Positions 17,257 to 25,120 of a DNA stretch of 64,000 bases are shown here, piece after piece. Source of the stretch: JBEHWX01 sp048498995 (lineage in GTDB: Bacteria > Bacteroidota > Ignavibacteria > OLB7); NCBI GenBank assembly GCA_048498995.1, contig JBEHWX010000012.1, positions 26,007 to 90,006 of the forward strand. Reading direction: 5' to 3'. A program made the translations under genes and the position numbers. The notes under the pieces were generated by a model. That model was not told the DNA's origin. It saw nothing but the letters and a program-made list of their open reading frames with translations, and ran no database searches. The stretch's first letter is position 1; every line of letters starts with the position of its first letter.

Positions 17257-18402
17257 CTACAGGATGATATTCGTCAGAAATCCTTCATGTCCATGCTCAT
17301 GCTTCCGATGCCCGACATCCGATGCATCGTGCTCCGATACGTCCGCGCCCGGGGCCTCCGCTTCCGCGGACGAGCAGGCGCCGCCGCAGCGGCACTCCTT
17401 CACCTCGGCCACCTCCTCGACCGACAGCCGGGGCGTTTTCTCCTCGGTCGACGGAGCATACCCGAGCCTGAACGGCTGCAGCGCGCGCCATCCCGGGCCG
17501 CCGAGGAGCGAGGAGAGCTCGGCGCGAAAATCCTCCACCTGAACCAGCTGGCTCATCGGCTGCAGCGCCAGGCCGAGCGCGGTGGCCATCAGGAAGATCC
17601 GCTCGAACGTCTGCCCCGCCAGAATCTGCGTGCGCCGGGAATCGTCGCGGCCGAGGAGCACCCCGAACACCGGCGCGCTCCGCATCAGCTCCGCGTCGCG
17701 TTCGGCGTAGTGTCCGCTCAGGTCGAGATGCGCCATGGCCAGCCGGCCGAGACGCGATATCAGCCACGGCGTGCCGAATGCCCCCTGGCCGATCCAGTGC
17801 GCCAGCTCCTGACGGTACGCCGGGTTCGAGAACTGAACCACGTCCGCGGCCAGCACCATTGCCTCGGCCACGCCATGAAATGCCTCGTCGGAGACGAGCA
17901 CCAGCCGAAGCTCCGGATCGACCACGCAGGCGCGCAGACGATCGAGAAGATCCTCGCCGATCTGGTGATCGGCGTAGCGGCCGTGATTGGTCCGTCGCCG
18001 GTCGATGGCGTCGAAGAGCTCGGCCGGCCGGTGCCGGGAGCGCATGCCGAAGCGCGTCACCGTAACCGAGGCAATGAAGTCCTCGCGCGATGGGTCGGGA
18101 AGGTAGCGGACGGCGGCTCCCCACTCCTGATGCTCGATGGCGATCAGAAGATTCTCGATCGCGCAGCCGAGGCTGATATGAAGCTCGCGGCGATCTGCAT
18201 CGGCCACCCGGAGCCACCGGTCGAGGTTCGCGTGGATATCGATCCGTCCGTCGCGGACGCGATAGCGCCAGGGCTGGCTGTTGTGGCTCGACGGCGCCTG
18301 AATCGCGTAGCGGAGCAGGTGCACGAGCTCGGAGCCGGGAATCGTGCCCGGGCGCGTCGTGGTCTCGGCGATCGGGAGGGACATGTGGGTATCGGTCGTC
18401 AT
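17257..18402 (-). CDS. Acg-like nitroreductase-family protein with Cys/His tail
   Basis: 381 residues. 'RYAIQAPSSHNSQPWRYRV' and 'RRTNHGRYAD' are the FMN-site motifs of the Acg branch of nitroreductases, and the length fits two half-domains in one chain. Acg proteins bind FMN but some have a lid that blocks substrate, so FMN storage is an alternative to catalysis. The last ~45 residues are unusual: 'CRCGGACSS' followed by a stretch rich in His, Glu and Asp ('GHRKHEHGHEGF'), a likely metal-binding tail. The start codon overlaps the stop of the GerW-like gene (ATGA), so the two are translationally coupled. Confidence 0.85.
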   Translation of the reverse strand: MTTDTHMSLPIAETTTRPGTIPGSELVHLLRYAIQAPSSHNSQPWRYRVRDGRIDIHANLDRWLRVADADRRELHISLGCAIENLLIAIEHQEWGAAVRYLPDPSREDFIASVTVTRFGMRSRHRPAELFDAIDRRRTNHGRYADHQIGEDLLDRLRACVVDPELRLVLVSDEAFHGVAEAMVLAADVVQFSNPAYRQELAHWIGQGAFGTPWLISRLGRLAMAHLDLSGHYAERDAELMRSAPVFGVLLGRDDSRRTQILAGQTFERIFLMATALGLALQPMSQLVQVEDFRAELSSLLGGPGWRALQPFRLGYAPSTEEKTPRLSVEEVAEVKECRCGGACSSAEAEAPGADVSEHDASDVGHRKHEHGHEGFLTNIIL

Positions 18403-18782
18403 GCGTGCCCTCCGGTGAGGCGGCGAAGACCGCGAAGCAGGAGCGTGGCGCAGAGCCCACCGGCAACGATCACCGGAACCAGCTCGAGCATGCTTCTGAT
18501 GCTCCGGAAGGTGACCTGTCCATCGCGGATCTCGATATAACCGGCCGGGTTCACCTGCACGCCGGCTCCCCCTCCTTCCCCACCCTCGCTGTTCTTGCCG
18601 CGCCCCATGCCGAACCCGAACCGGACGCGCGCCACGGGGATCACCGTCACCCCGTCCTGCCGCACCGCCTCGCCGTAGATCGTGCGCGCTCCGGCGTCCT
18701 GTCCCAGCCGGGCGGCCAGGCGCTCGAGCACGCTGTCGGTGAGCGCATCCCGCACCGCGCCGTCGGTCATCGTCTCGTTCAT
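18399..18782 (-). CDS. GerW/YtfJ-family protein
   Basis: 127 residues. The core 'YGEAVRQDGVTVIPVARVRFGFGMGRG' followed by a Gly-rich loop and 'AGVQVNPAGYIEIRDGQVTF' is the GerW (YtfJ) sporulation-protein fold, also found widely in non-spore-formers. A C-terminal hydrophobic segment ('LVPVIVAGGLCATLLL') predicts one membrane helix, so the protein is probably membrane-tethered. It overlaps the PEP synthase stop (ATGA) and the nitroreductase start (ATGA), placing it in the middle of a tightly coupled operon. Its role outside spores is not known. Confidence 0.82.
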   Translation of the reverse strand: MNETMTDGAVRDALTDSVLERLAARLGQDAGARTIYGEAVRQDGVTVIPVARVRFGFGMGRGKNSEGGEGGGAGVQVNPAGYIEIRDGQVTFRSIRSMLELVPVIVAGGLCATLLLRGLRRLTGGHA

Positions 18783-21289
18783 GGCTGATCCTCCGTGATA
18801 GTGGTCGTCATCGGGGGCGCGATCGGCATCAGGCCACCGTCGGCCGCCGAGGCATCCGAGCTTTCCGTTGCGTGATTCGAGGCTCCGACTGACGCTTCCG
18901 CGGCGGCCACGATCTTCATTGTCTTGGTTACCGCGTCAGGGTTGAGCGAGATCGAGGTGATCCCCTCCTCGACGAGCCAGGCGGCCAGATCCGGATAGTC
19001 GGAGGGGGCCTGGCCGCAGATGCCGATCGGCTTCCGAAGCCCGCGCGCCGCGGCGATGGCCGAGGAGATCATCCCCCGCACCGCGTCGTTGCGCTCGTCG
19101 AACAGTCCGGAGATCGTCCCGGAGTCGCGATCGATGCCGAGCACGAGCTGTGTCAGATCGTTCGAGCCGATCGAGTATCCGTCGAAGACGCCGAGGAACT
19201 CCTCGGCAAGGACCACGTTGGCCGGCAGCTCGCACATCGCGTAGATCTCCAGCCCCTCCTCCCCCTGCTTCAACCCGTTGGCGGCCATCTCGGCCACCAC
19301 CCGCCGCGCCTCATCCACGGTGCGGCAGAAGGGAATCATCACCTTCACGTTCGTCAGGCGCATCTGCCGACGCACGCGGGCAAGCGCCTCGCACTCGAGG
19401 GCGAACCCCTCGGCGTAGCGCGGATCGTAGTAGCGGGAGGCGCCGCGGAACCCGAGCATCGGATTTTCCTCATCCGGCTCGAACTCCGCTCCCCCGAGCA
19501 GTCGGGCGTACTCGTTCGTCTTGAAGTCGCTCGTGCGCACGATGACCGGCCTCGGATAGAACGCCGCGGCGATCCGCGCGATCCCCTCGCTCAGCATCCT
19601 GACGAAATATTCCTTCGGCTCCTCTCCGCCGATCCGCTCACGGATCAGTTCGATCACGCTCCGGTCGGCAAGCTTCGGATAGCGCACCAGCGCCATCGGG
19701 TGGATGCCGATCTGCCGGGCGATGATGAACTCGAGCCGCGCCAGCCCCACGCCGTCGTTCGGGATCTCGGCCAGGTGGAACGCCTGCTCCGGATCGGCCA
19801 CGTTCATCATCACCTTCGTCCGCGTCGCCGGCCGCTCCTCGGCGGGATGGCGATCGACGTGGTATCGCACCTTCCCCTCGTACACGTGCCCCTGCACCCC
19901 CTCGGCGCAGGAGACGGTCACCTCCATGCCGTCGGTCAGCGCCTCGGTGGCGCGTCCGGTCCCGACAACGCAGGGAAGGCCGAGCTCGCGCGCCACGATC
20001 GCGGCGTGCGCGGTGCGCCCTCCCTTGTTCGTCACGATCGCGCTCACCCGCTTCATCACCGGCTCCCAGTCCGGGTCGGTCATCTCCGCCACCAGCACGT
20101 CGCCGGCCTCGACCGCGGCCAGCTCCGTCACGCCGCGCACCACGCGGACACGCCCGGAGGCGATCTTCTCGCCGACCGCCTGCCCGCTGATCAGCGGCAT
20201 GCCGTGCGCGCCGTCGAGATGATATTCCTCCATGTCCGCGCCGCGGGGCCTGGCCGAATAGACCGTCTCCGGGCGCGCCTGAAGGATGAAGAGCTCGCCG
20301 GTAATGCCGTCGCGCGCCCACTCGATATCCATCGGTCGCGAGGCGCCGGCAAGGGTCGAGTAATGTCCCTCGATCAGGCAGGACCACTTGGCCAGCCGCA
20401 GCACATCCTCATCGCTCAGCACGAAGCGCGCGCGGTCCACCTCGGCGGTCGGGGTTACGGTCGTCGCCGCGCTTTCACCCGAGGCCGCGTAGCCCATGCG
20501 CGTCTCCTTGCCGCCGAGGCGCCGGCCGATGATCGGGCAGGCGCCGGTGGCGAGCGTCGGCTTGAACACCATCCACTCGTCCGGGGTCACGTTCCCCTGC
20601 ACCACCTGTTCGCCCAGTCCCCAGGAGCCGGTAATCACCACCACCTGCCGGAACCCGGAATCGGGGTCGAGCGTGAAGATCACGCCGGCCGCGCCGACGT
20701 CGGAGCGGACCATCGGCTGCACGCCGACCGAGAGCGCGACGCTCATGTGATCGAAGCCCTGCGCGACGCGATAACTGATGGCGCGGTCGGTGAAGAGCGA
20801 GGCATAGCAGTGTCTGACGGCGTCGAGCAGCCCCTGGCGACCGCGGACGTTCAGGAAAGTCTCCTGCTGTCCGGCAAAGGAGGCGCCGGGAAGATCCTCC
20901 GCGGTGGCCGAGGATCTGACGGCCAGCTCCGGCTCACGCCCGAGACGCTCGACGAGCCGGTCATGGGCCTCGACGATATCGGAGGCGAGCGACGCCGGGA
21001 GCTCCGTCTCCAGGATCGCGCGCCGCGCCTCGGCGCCACGCTCCTGAAGCATCGTCACGTTCTGCGTGTCGAGCCCGGCGAGGATCCGGACGAGCCGGTC
21101 GCGAAGCCCGGACGCGTCGAGCAGCGCTCGGTAGGCATCGGCGGTTGTGGCGAAGCCGTCGACCACTCCCACGCCCCACGGGCGGAGCCGGTTGAAAAGC
21201 TCGCCGAGCGATGCATTCTTGCCGCCGACCTTCGAGACGTCGTCGAGACCGATCTCGGAGAAGTCGAGCGTAAATCGTTCCTGCTGCAT
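18779..21289 (-). CDS. ppsA: Phosphoenolpyruvate synthase
   Basis: 836 residues; makes PEP from pyruvate and ATP via a phospho-His. The N-terminal ATP-grasp domain starts 'VGGKNASLGELFNRL' (about 1-340). The swivelling domain has the phospho-acceptor His in 'NKGGRTAHAAIVARELGLPCVVG' (near 422). The C-terminal barrel holds the catalytic Cys in 'GICGQAPSDYP' (near 759) followed by 'SISLNPDAV'. It exceeds usual length by a disordered tail of about 35 residues. I start at 21289 since the upstream frame to 21436 is Arg/Pro-rich. PpsA in stress operons supports gluconeogenic or energy-conserving metabolism. The stop overlaps the GerW-like gene start. Confidence 0.95.
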   Translation of the reverse strand: MQQERFTLDFSEIGLDDVSKVGGKNASLGELFNRLRPWGVGVVDGFATTADAYRALLDASGLRDRLVRILAGLDTQNVTMLQERGAEARRAILETELPASLASDIVEAHDRLVERLGREPELAVRSSATAEDLPGASFAGQQETFLNVRGRQGLLDAVRHCYASLFTDRAISYRVAQGFDHMSVALSVGVQPMVRSDVGAAGVIFTLDPDSGFRQVVVITGSWGLGEQVVQGNVTPDEWMVFKPTLATGACPIIGRRLGGKETRMGYAASGESAATTVTPTAEVDRARFVLSDEDVLRLAKWSCLIEGHYSTLAGASRPMDIEWARDGITGELFILQARPETVYSARPRGADMEEYHLDGAHGMPLISGQAVGEKIASGRVRVVRGVTELAAVEAGDVLVAEMTDPDWEPVMKRVSAIVTNKGGRTAHAAIVARELGLPCVVGTGRATEALTDGMEVTVSCAEGVQGHVYEGKVRYHVDRHPAEERPATRTKVMMNVADPEQAFHLAEIPNDGVGLARLEFIIARQIGIHPMALVRYPKLADRSVIELIRERIGGEEPKEYFVRMLSEGIARIAAAFYPRPVIVRTSDFKTNEYARLLGGAEFEPDEENPMLGFRGASRYYDPRYAEGFALECEALARVRRQMRLTNVKVMIPFCRTVDEARRVVAEMAANGLKQGEEGLEIYAMCELPANVVLAEEFLGVFDGYSIGSNDLTQLVLGIDRDSGTISGLFDERNDAVRGMISSAIAAARGLRKPIGICGQAPSDYPDLAAWLVEEGITSISLNPDAVTKTMKIVAAAEASVGASNHATESSDASAADGGLMPIAPPMTTTITEDQP

Positions 21290-21374
21290 GGTGTTCTCTC
21301 GGTTGCGTTGAATCTCGGGCGTTCGGGGATCGCCGCGAGACGCGGAACTGGGCGCGGCCGTCGCGCGGCCGGGA

Positions 21375-21953
21375 TCAGGCCGGTCGGCTGGCGTCCGATG
21401 TGGGAGGATCGGCCTCGGCGCCGCCGAGCGACGCAAGCCGCGCGCGATTCCGGGCTATCTCCCGGTCGAGCTCGGCGAGGCGCTCCTCGATCAGCGCGAT
21501 CCGGTCGTGAATGCGGGCGGTCTGGTTCCTGTAGGTCGTAAGCTCGAGGAAGGCGAGCGACGCCTCGGCGCTCAACCTGCCGAGGGAGCGGCGCGCTTCC
21601 GCGCTCGTCCGCGGATCGCCGTCGGTCGACAGATCGCTCATTGCCAGCTCGAACCGGTCGCGCGCCTCGGCGGCCGTCCGGTAGCGCTCTTCCATGAAGC
21701 CGAGCAGGCTCCCTTCGCGCCCCCGCTCGGCGCGGCAGCGATCGAGGCTGTCGGCGAGCTCGCGACGTATCTCGATCCAGTTGAGCAGATCGAGCGTGAG
21801 CTCGCTCTGCTCGGCCGCGCGCCGGTCGATCGTCGGGCTCCAGATGTAGCGGGCACGGTCGTCGACGCGCGCCCTCTGGGCATGATCGTTCTTCAGTCCG
21901 CGCCCGGCCATGGCCATCTCGACATCCTTCCGCGTGATCATGAGCGTGTTCAT
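21375..21953 (-). CDS. Coiled-coil hypothetical protein, first gene of the ppsA operon
   Basis: 192 residues, mostly charged alpha helix. The C-terminal half ('ALIEERLAELDREIARNRARLASL') has a heptad-like Leu/Ile pattern predicting a coiled coil; no membrane segment or signal peptide. GGAG lies 10 bases before the ATG. It is 85 nt upstream of ppsA and is the first gene after the FNR-type promoter at 22313-22272, separated from it by an unusually long leader. I do not recognise a family; structural or chaperone-like roles are guesses. Confidence 0.75.
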   Translation of the reverse strand: MNTLMITRKDVEMAMAGRGLKNDHAQRARVDDRARYIWSPTIDRRAAEQSELTLDLLNWIEIRRELADSLDRCRAERGREGSLLGFMEERYRTAAEARDRFELAMSDLSTDGDPRTSAEARRSLGRLSAEASLAFLELTTYRNQTARIHDRIALIEERLAELDREIARNRARLASLGGAEADPPTSDASRPA

Positions 21954-22049
21954 CGTGCCGGCTCCATCGTGCTGTGAGATAATCTGATCGTATACTCTCT
22001 GAACAGATGCGCCCTCGTCCGCATTTGCCTCGCTCCTGCATCCGAGGCC

Positions 22050-22083
22050 GTCTCCACGGGAACCGCCCGTATCCCATGGAGAC
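22050..22083 (-). promoter_or_regulatory. Hairpin in the long ppsA-operon leader
   Basis: A 12-bp stem (22050-22061 with 22072-22083, one G-T pair) lies in the roughly 310-nt untranslated leader predicted for the minus-strand operon. It lacks a T-tract and could be an attenuator or an RNA-stability element. Confidence 0.45.
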
Positions 22084-22271
22084 GGATGCTCTCGGTGCGG
22101 GATCCTCTCCCGTCGGAGAGGAACGTTCTCTGGAAGGATCTCCGATCGGTCACGGACCGGATCGCGGCCCGTCGTCCGGAGCGTCCTTCATTCGGTTTTC
22201 GCCTGGCTCCAGTGCGCTTCCTCCAGCCGGGGGGGGGACTCGGGGGTCACGAGCGCGCCTGACTGAATCCA

Positions 22272-22313
22272 ACTTAGCCTCCCTCCATCGGGGGAACCAT
22301 GATCTACATCATG
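22272..22313 (-). promoter_or_regulatory. FNR/CRP-type class II promoter of the ppsA operon
   Basis: On the minus strand the perfect palindrome ATGAT-GTAG-ATCAT (22313-22300) is centred 29.5 bp upstream of a -10 TAAGTT (22277-22272), followed by GG. The predicted start is near 22265, leaving a leader of about 310 nt before the coiled-coil gene. The rest of the 21954-22764 gap, up to the FNR-like gene, shows no further gene. Confidence 0.65.
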
Positions 22314-22764
22314 ATTGGCGTTCGGGGGGTGAAATGGCGAACTATTTTTTGTGGGCATCCGGTATCGTGGCCGAGCGCGGAAATCCCGCGGCGGCGCCGG
22401 ATCGCGGCGTGGCGGACGCCGATTCCTGGGCGTACCCTGGCGGGGATGCCTGGGGTATGGACTGGCCTTTGGTGGAAATGCCGAGTATATTGGGGCGTCC
22501 GATTCATCGCGTTCCGATGCGGCGATCGGCTCCACGGCCACCCACCGTGGGAACACACCCGCCGCGCGGAGATCGCCCAGATGCGCTTGCTACACGCGTT
22601 GTGTTCCGTTTTCGTCTCTATGCTCCCCCCGGCAATACGCTGTCCAGTGCGTGCTCCATCCCCTTGCGCCGATCCTCCACGGGGATCCGGCTCCACCCAG
22701 GAGACCATCGGACAACGCCGCAGCGCGTAACGGATTCTCCGAACTATCTCTTCCAAGTTCGATT

Positions 22765-23481
22765 ATGAACAAACGATCCATGTGTAACGTGCCGGACTGC
22801 ACGCTCTGTTCCGTCCGCGAGGATTCCGTGTTCACGGAGCTCCCGGTGACAGAGCTGGAGACCGTTTCGAAGGCCAAGGGAGGGCGGGTGTATACCAAGG
22901 GGGAGACCATCTTCCACGCCGAGCAGTTCCCCATCGGCCTGTTCTGCATCAACAGCGGCAAGGTCAAGATCTTCAAGGTCGGCAAGGACGGCCGTGAGCA
23001 GATCGTCCGCCTGGCAAAGCCGGGGGACATCATCGGCTACCGTTCGCTGATCAGCGGCGACCGCTACACGGCATTCGCCGAGCCGCTCGAGGAGGCGCAG
23101 ATCTGCCATATCCCGCGCGACACCTTCTTCTCCCTGCTGTCGACCAACCTCAATCTCTCGACGCGCGTGCTGACGCTGCTGTCGACCGAGCTGAAGGCGG
23201 CCGAGGAGAAGATCGTCGACATGGCGCACAAGCCGGTGCGCGAGCGCCTGGCCGAGACGCTTCTGCTTCTGCAGGAGACCTACGGCATGGAGAAGGACAA
23301 CGTGACGCTCGGCGTGAAGCTGACGCGCGTGGATCTGGCCAACATCGTCGGCACGGCCACCGAATCGGTGAGCCGCCTTCTGTCGAAGTTCAAGGAGGAA
23401 GGGATCATCGACATGCAGGGACGGAAGATCAAGATCGTCGACCGCGACGCATTGATCGTGGCGGCGAATGTCGAGGATTGA
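22765..23481 (+). CDS. FNR-like transcription regulator with candidate Fe-S cysteines
   Basis: 238 residues, Crp/Fnr superfamily. The N-terminus has Cys7, Cys12 and Cys15 ('CNVPDCTLC') and the beta-roll has Cys114 ('AQICHIP') where E. coli FNR has its fourth cluster ligand, so a [4Fe-4S] oxygen or NO sensor is plausible; the spacing differs from E. coli (C20/C23/C29). The cNMP-binding fold spans about 20-130, a dimer helix follows, and the C-terminal HTH has recognition helix 'ATESVSRLLSKF' with the E-x2-S-R pattern that reads TGA half-sites. Three matching palindromic promoters lie within 11 kb. I start at 22765, where the cysteine motif begins; the frame is open upstream but not protein-like. 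Confidence 0.9.
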   Translation: MNKRSMCNVPDCTLCSVREDSVFTELPVTELETVSKAKGGRVYTKGETIFHAEQFPIGLFCINSGKVKIFKVGKDGREQIVRLAKPGDIIGYRSLISGDRYTAFAEPLEEAQICHIPRDTFFSLLSTNLNLSTRVLTLLSTELKAAEEKIVDMAHKPVRERLAETLLLLQETYGMEKDNVTLGVKLTRVDLANIVGTATESVSRLLSKFKEEGIIDMQGRKIKIVDRDALIVAANVED

Positions 23482-23599
23482 CGCGGCCTCGCGGGGCACT
23501 CGGCGTGACTGGACGAGCGGTCTCCATGTACTGGGACCGTTCGTCGTATTGGCGCTTCCCGGAGAAGTCGAGCGGGATCGAAGGGGGAATTATCAATCC

Positions 23600-23641
23600 G
23601 TGACATGGGTCATGGTTGACCGCGGGATACGGTGCTAAGTT
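23600..23641 (+). promoter_or_regulatory. FNR/CRP-type class II promoter of the cNMP-only gene
   Basis: GTGAC-ATGG-GTCAT (23600-23613) is centred at 23606.5; the -10 TAAGTT starts at 23636, again exactly 29.5 bp away, followed by GG as in the ppsA-operon promoter. The predicted start is near 23648, 60 nt before the ATG. Confidence 0.65.
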
Positions 23642-23707
23642 GGCACTGGATATCGCCGGAGCGCCGGGGTATTCGAAGTTGATGTACAAGTTCCGGGTGG
23701 GGCGATC

Positions 23708-24142
23708 ATGTGCGTATTCTGTCCGATGTTCGATGGCGAGGCGTCCGCCGAGTGCGTGGCATTCGACTCGACGCTCACGGAGGCCGCAACCGCGGTGATG
23801 GAGTATCCGGCGGGGAAGCGGCTGTTCGAGGAAGGTGATGATGTGACCGGCGTCTACTGTGTCCGGACCGGACGGGTGGGGCTGTTCAAGTTGGGGCTGC
23901 TCGGAGAATCGCTCCCGATGGCGATAGCGCACTCCGGAGATCTGCTCGGGGTGATGGACCTCATGGAGCGCAAGCCCTACTCCAGCTCCGCGGAGGTTCT
24001 GGAGGATTCCGAGGTCTACTTCATTCCGGACGATCGGTTCCGCGACCTGGCAACCAGGCGTCCGGTGGTGGTCTTCAACGTGATGCGGCGGGTCTGCCGG
24101 CAGATCAGCGAGCTGGAGGCCCGGATCGGTTCGGATGTCTGA
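23708..24142 (+). CDS. Stand-alone cNMP-binding-like domain with N-terminal cysteines, no HTH
   Basis: 144 residues. The beta-roll of Crp/Fnr proteins is clear ('YPAGKRLFEEGDDVTGVYCVRTGRVGLFK', 'AHSGDLLGVMDLMERKPYSSSAEVLEDSEVYFIP') and the start of the dimer helix is present ('NVMRRVCRQISELEARIG'), but the protein ends where the DNA-binding HTH should begin. The N-terminus 'MCVFC' plus Cys16 resembles the cysteine cluster of its neighbour, but the internal ligand Cys is replaced by Tyr. It may form heterodimers with the FNR-like protein and damp it, or act as a sensor on its own. The gene ends normally, with no HTH remnant obvious afterwards, so it may not be a decayed gene. Confidence 0.85.
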   Translation: MCVFCPMFDGEASAECVAFDSTLTEAATAVMEYPAGKRLFEEGDDVTGVYCVRTGRVGLFKLGLLGESLPMAIAHSGDLLGVMDLMERKPYSSSAEVLEDSEVYFIPDDRFRDLATRRPVVVFNVMRRVCRQISELEARIGSDV

Positions 24143-24256
24143 TCCCGACGGCCGGACTTCCCGCGCTTCGTAGCAATCTGTAAGGCGGAGAGATTCGAAG
24201 ATTTTCGTTTGTTCGTACCCCGCCGAAGCGATTATATTTGCAGTCCATTTCGGCCC

Positions 24257-24344
24257 GGAGAGGTGCTAGAGTGGTTGAATAGGACGGTCTCGAAAACCGT
24301 TGAACCGTTCTGCGGTTCCGTGAGTTCGAATCTCACCCTCTCCG
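24257..24344 (+). tRNA. tRNA-Ser (anticodon CGA)
   Basis: Acceptor GGAGAGG (24257-24263) pairs with CCTCTCC (24337-24343), discriminator G24344. The anticodon stem ACGGT/ACCGT encloses the loop CTCGAAA with anticodon CGA. A long variable arm (class II) and T-arm GTGAG-TTCGAAT-CTCAC are present. CCA is not encoded. All features identify serine. Confidence 0.95.
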
Positions 24345-24347
24345 CTA

Positions 24348-24388
24348 ACGACAGAAGGGACTCCCTGAAAGGGGGTCCCTTCTGTCGT
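24348..24388 (+). terminator. Terminator hairpin after tRNA-Ser
   Basis: ACGACAGAAGGGACTCCC (24348-24365) pairs with GGGGGTCCCTTCTGTCGT (24371-24388), nearly perfect, followed by TT. It starts 3 nt after the tRNA. Confidence 0.8.
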
Positions 24389-24395
24389 TTCCCGG

Positions 24396-24493
24396 GGTGG
24401 CTGATTCAACTCACCTTTGAGTTCGACCCGGAGGCGCATAGCGCCGGAGGGCTGCAAGCGGCACAGCCGCGCAGCGCATCTCACCCTCTCCGC
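24396..24493 (+). repeat. 98-nt repeat, copy 1: tRNA-Ser 3' end split by a 51-nt double-hairpin element
   Basis: GAGTTCGA (24419-24426) and ATCTCACCCTCTCCGC (24478-24493) are adjacent in the tRNA T-arm/acceptor but here are separated by 51 nt (24427-24477) that fold into two GC hairpins: GGCGC-ATA-GCGCC and GCGGC-ACA-GCCGC. The copy lies 144 bp before an almost identical one. Confidence 0.75.
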
Positions 24494-24535
24494 AAAACAA
24501 GAAGGGATGCCCCCGAGGGCATCCCTTCTTGTTTT
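24494..24535. terminator. Perfect 19-bp hairpin between the repeat copies
   Basis: AAAACAAGAAGGGATGCCC (24494-24512) pairs perfectly with 24517-24535; A-tract before and T-tract after make it a terminator in both directions. It sits exactly where the post-tRNA terminator sits relative to the tRNA 3' end. Confidence 0.8.
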
Positions 24536-24539
24536 GCGC

Positions 24540-24637
24540 GGTGGCTGATTCAACTCACCTTTGAGTTCGACCCGGAGGCGCGTAGCGCCGGAGGGCTGCA
24601 AGCGGCGTAGCCGCGCAGCGCATCTCACCCTCTCCGC
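24540..24637 (+). repeat. 98-nt repeat, copy 2
   Basis: Differs from copy 1 at only three bases, all inside the hairpin loops of the 51-nt insert (ATA to GTA, ACA to GTA). It is followed by the same bases that follow the real tRNA (TAACGACAGAAGGGACTCCC) and a decayed hairpin. A third, degenerate copy runs about 24672-24735. The rest of the gap to 25120 shows nothing further. Confidence 0.75.
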
Positions 24638-25120
24638 TAACGACAGAAGGGACTCCCGATCTGTCGCTTGCAGTGTGGCTGACGTGACTCACCATCGAGT
24701 TCCGCCCCGGTGCCGCGCGGCACATCTCACCCTTTCATCTCATGGTTCCGGGAAGTCGGATCAACCGGGATTGATCATGCTCGGAGCACGGTGACCTCTG
24801 CAGCGGCACCCGACGGCCCCCTCTTCACCGCTCCGATCCTGCCAACTTTTCCGAGTCGCATCGCGCCACTTGACTCTACTCGACCCGGCATGTATGTTCG
24901 CAGGCGTTCGCTGGCGGGTCGAATCCACCGCTCCCACTGATCCGCCGTTCGCACACTACCACATTCTCGTCGTACCGTCCCTCGCGATCAGCACGTGTGT
25001 CATGCTCGCGCGTGTTCGCACCTATCCGATGTCGGATATGGCCCATTAGCACCACCACCGTTGCGAGAACGTATCCGTGTCCCCCCGGGCCCACGGGTCC
25101 TCACGCAGGAAATCACCATC

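Noticed and set aside
21950..22153. 67-codon minus-strand frame in the ppsA leader
   Set aside because: GTG start with no SD, overlaps the real start at 21953, and unlike protein in composition.
22351..22764. 138-codon extension of the FNR-like frame
   Set aside because: Low-complexity Arg/Gly/Pro sequence; the cysteine motif begins right after ATG 22765.
24419..24637. Additional tRNA genes after tRNA-Ser
   Set aside because: Only the T-arm/acceptor 3' end is present and it is split by the 51-nt insert; no anticodon arm.
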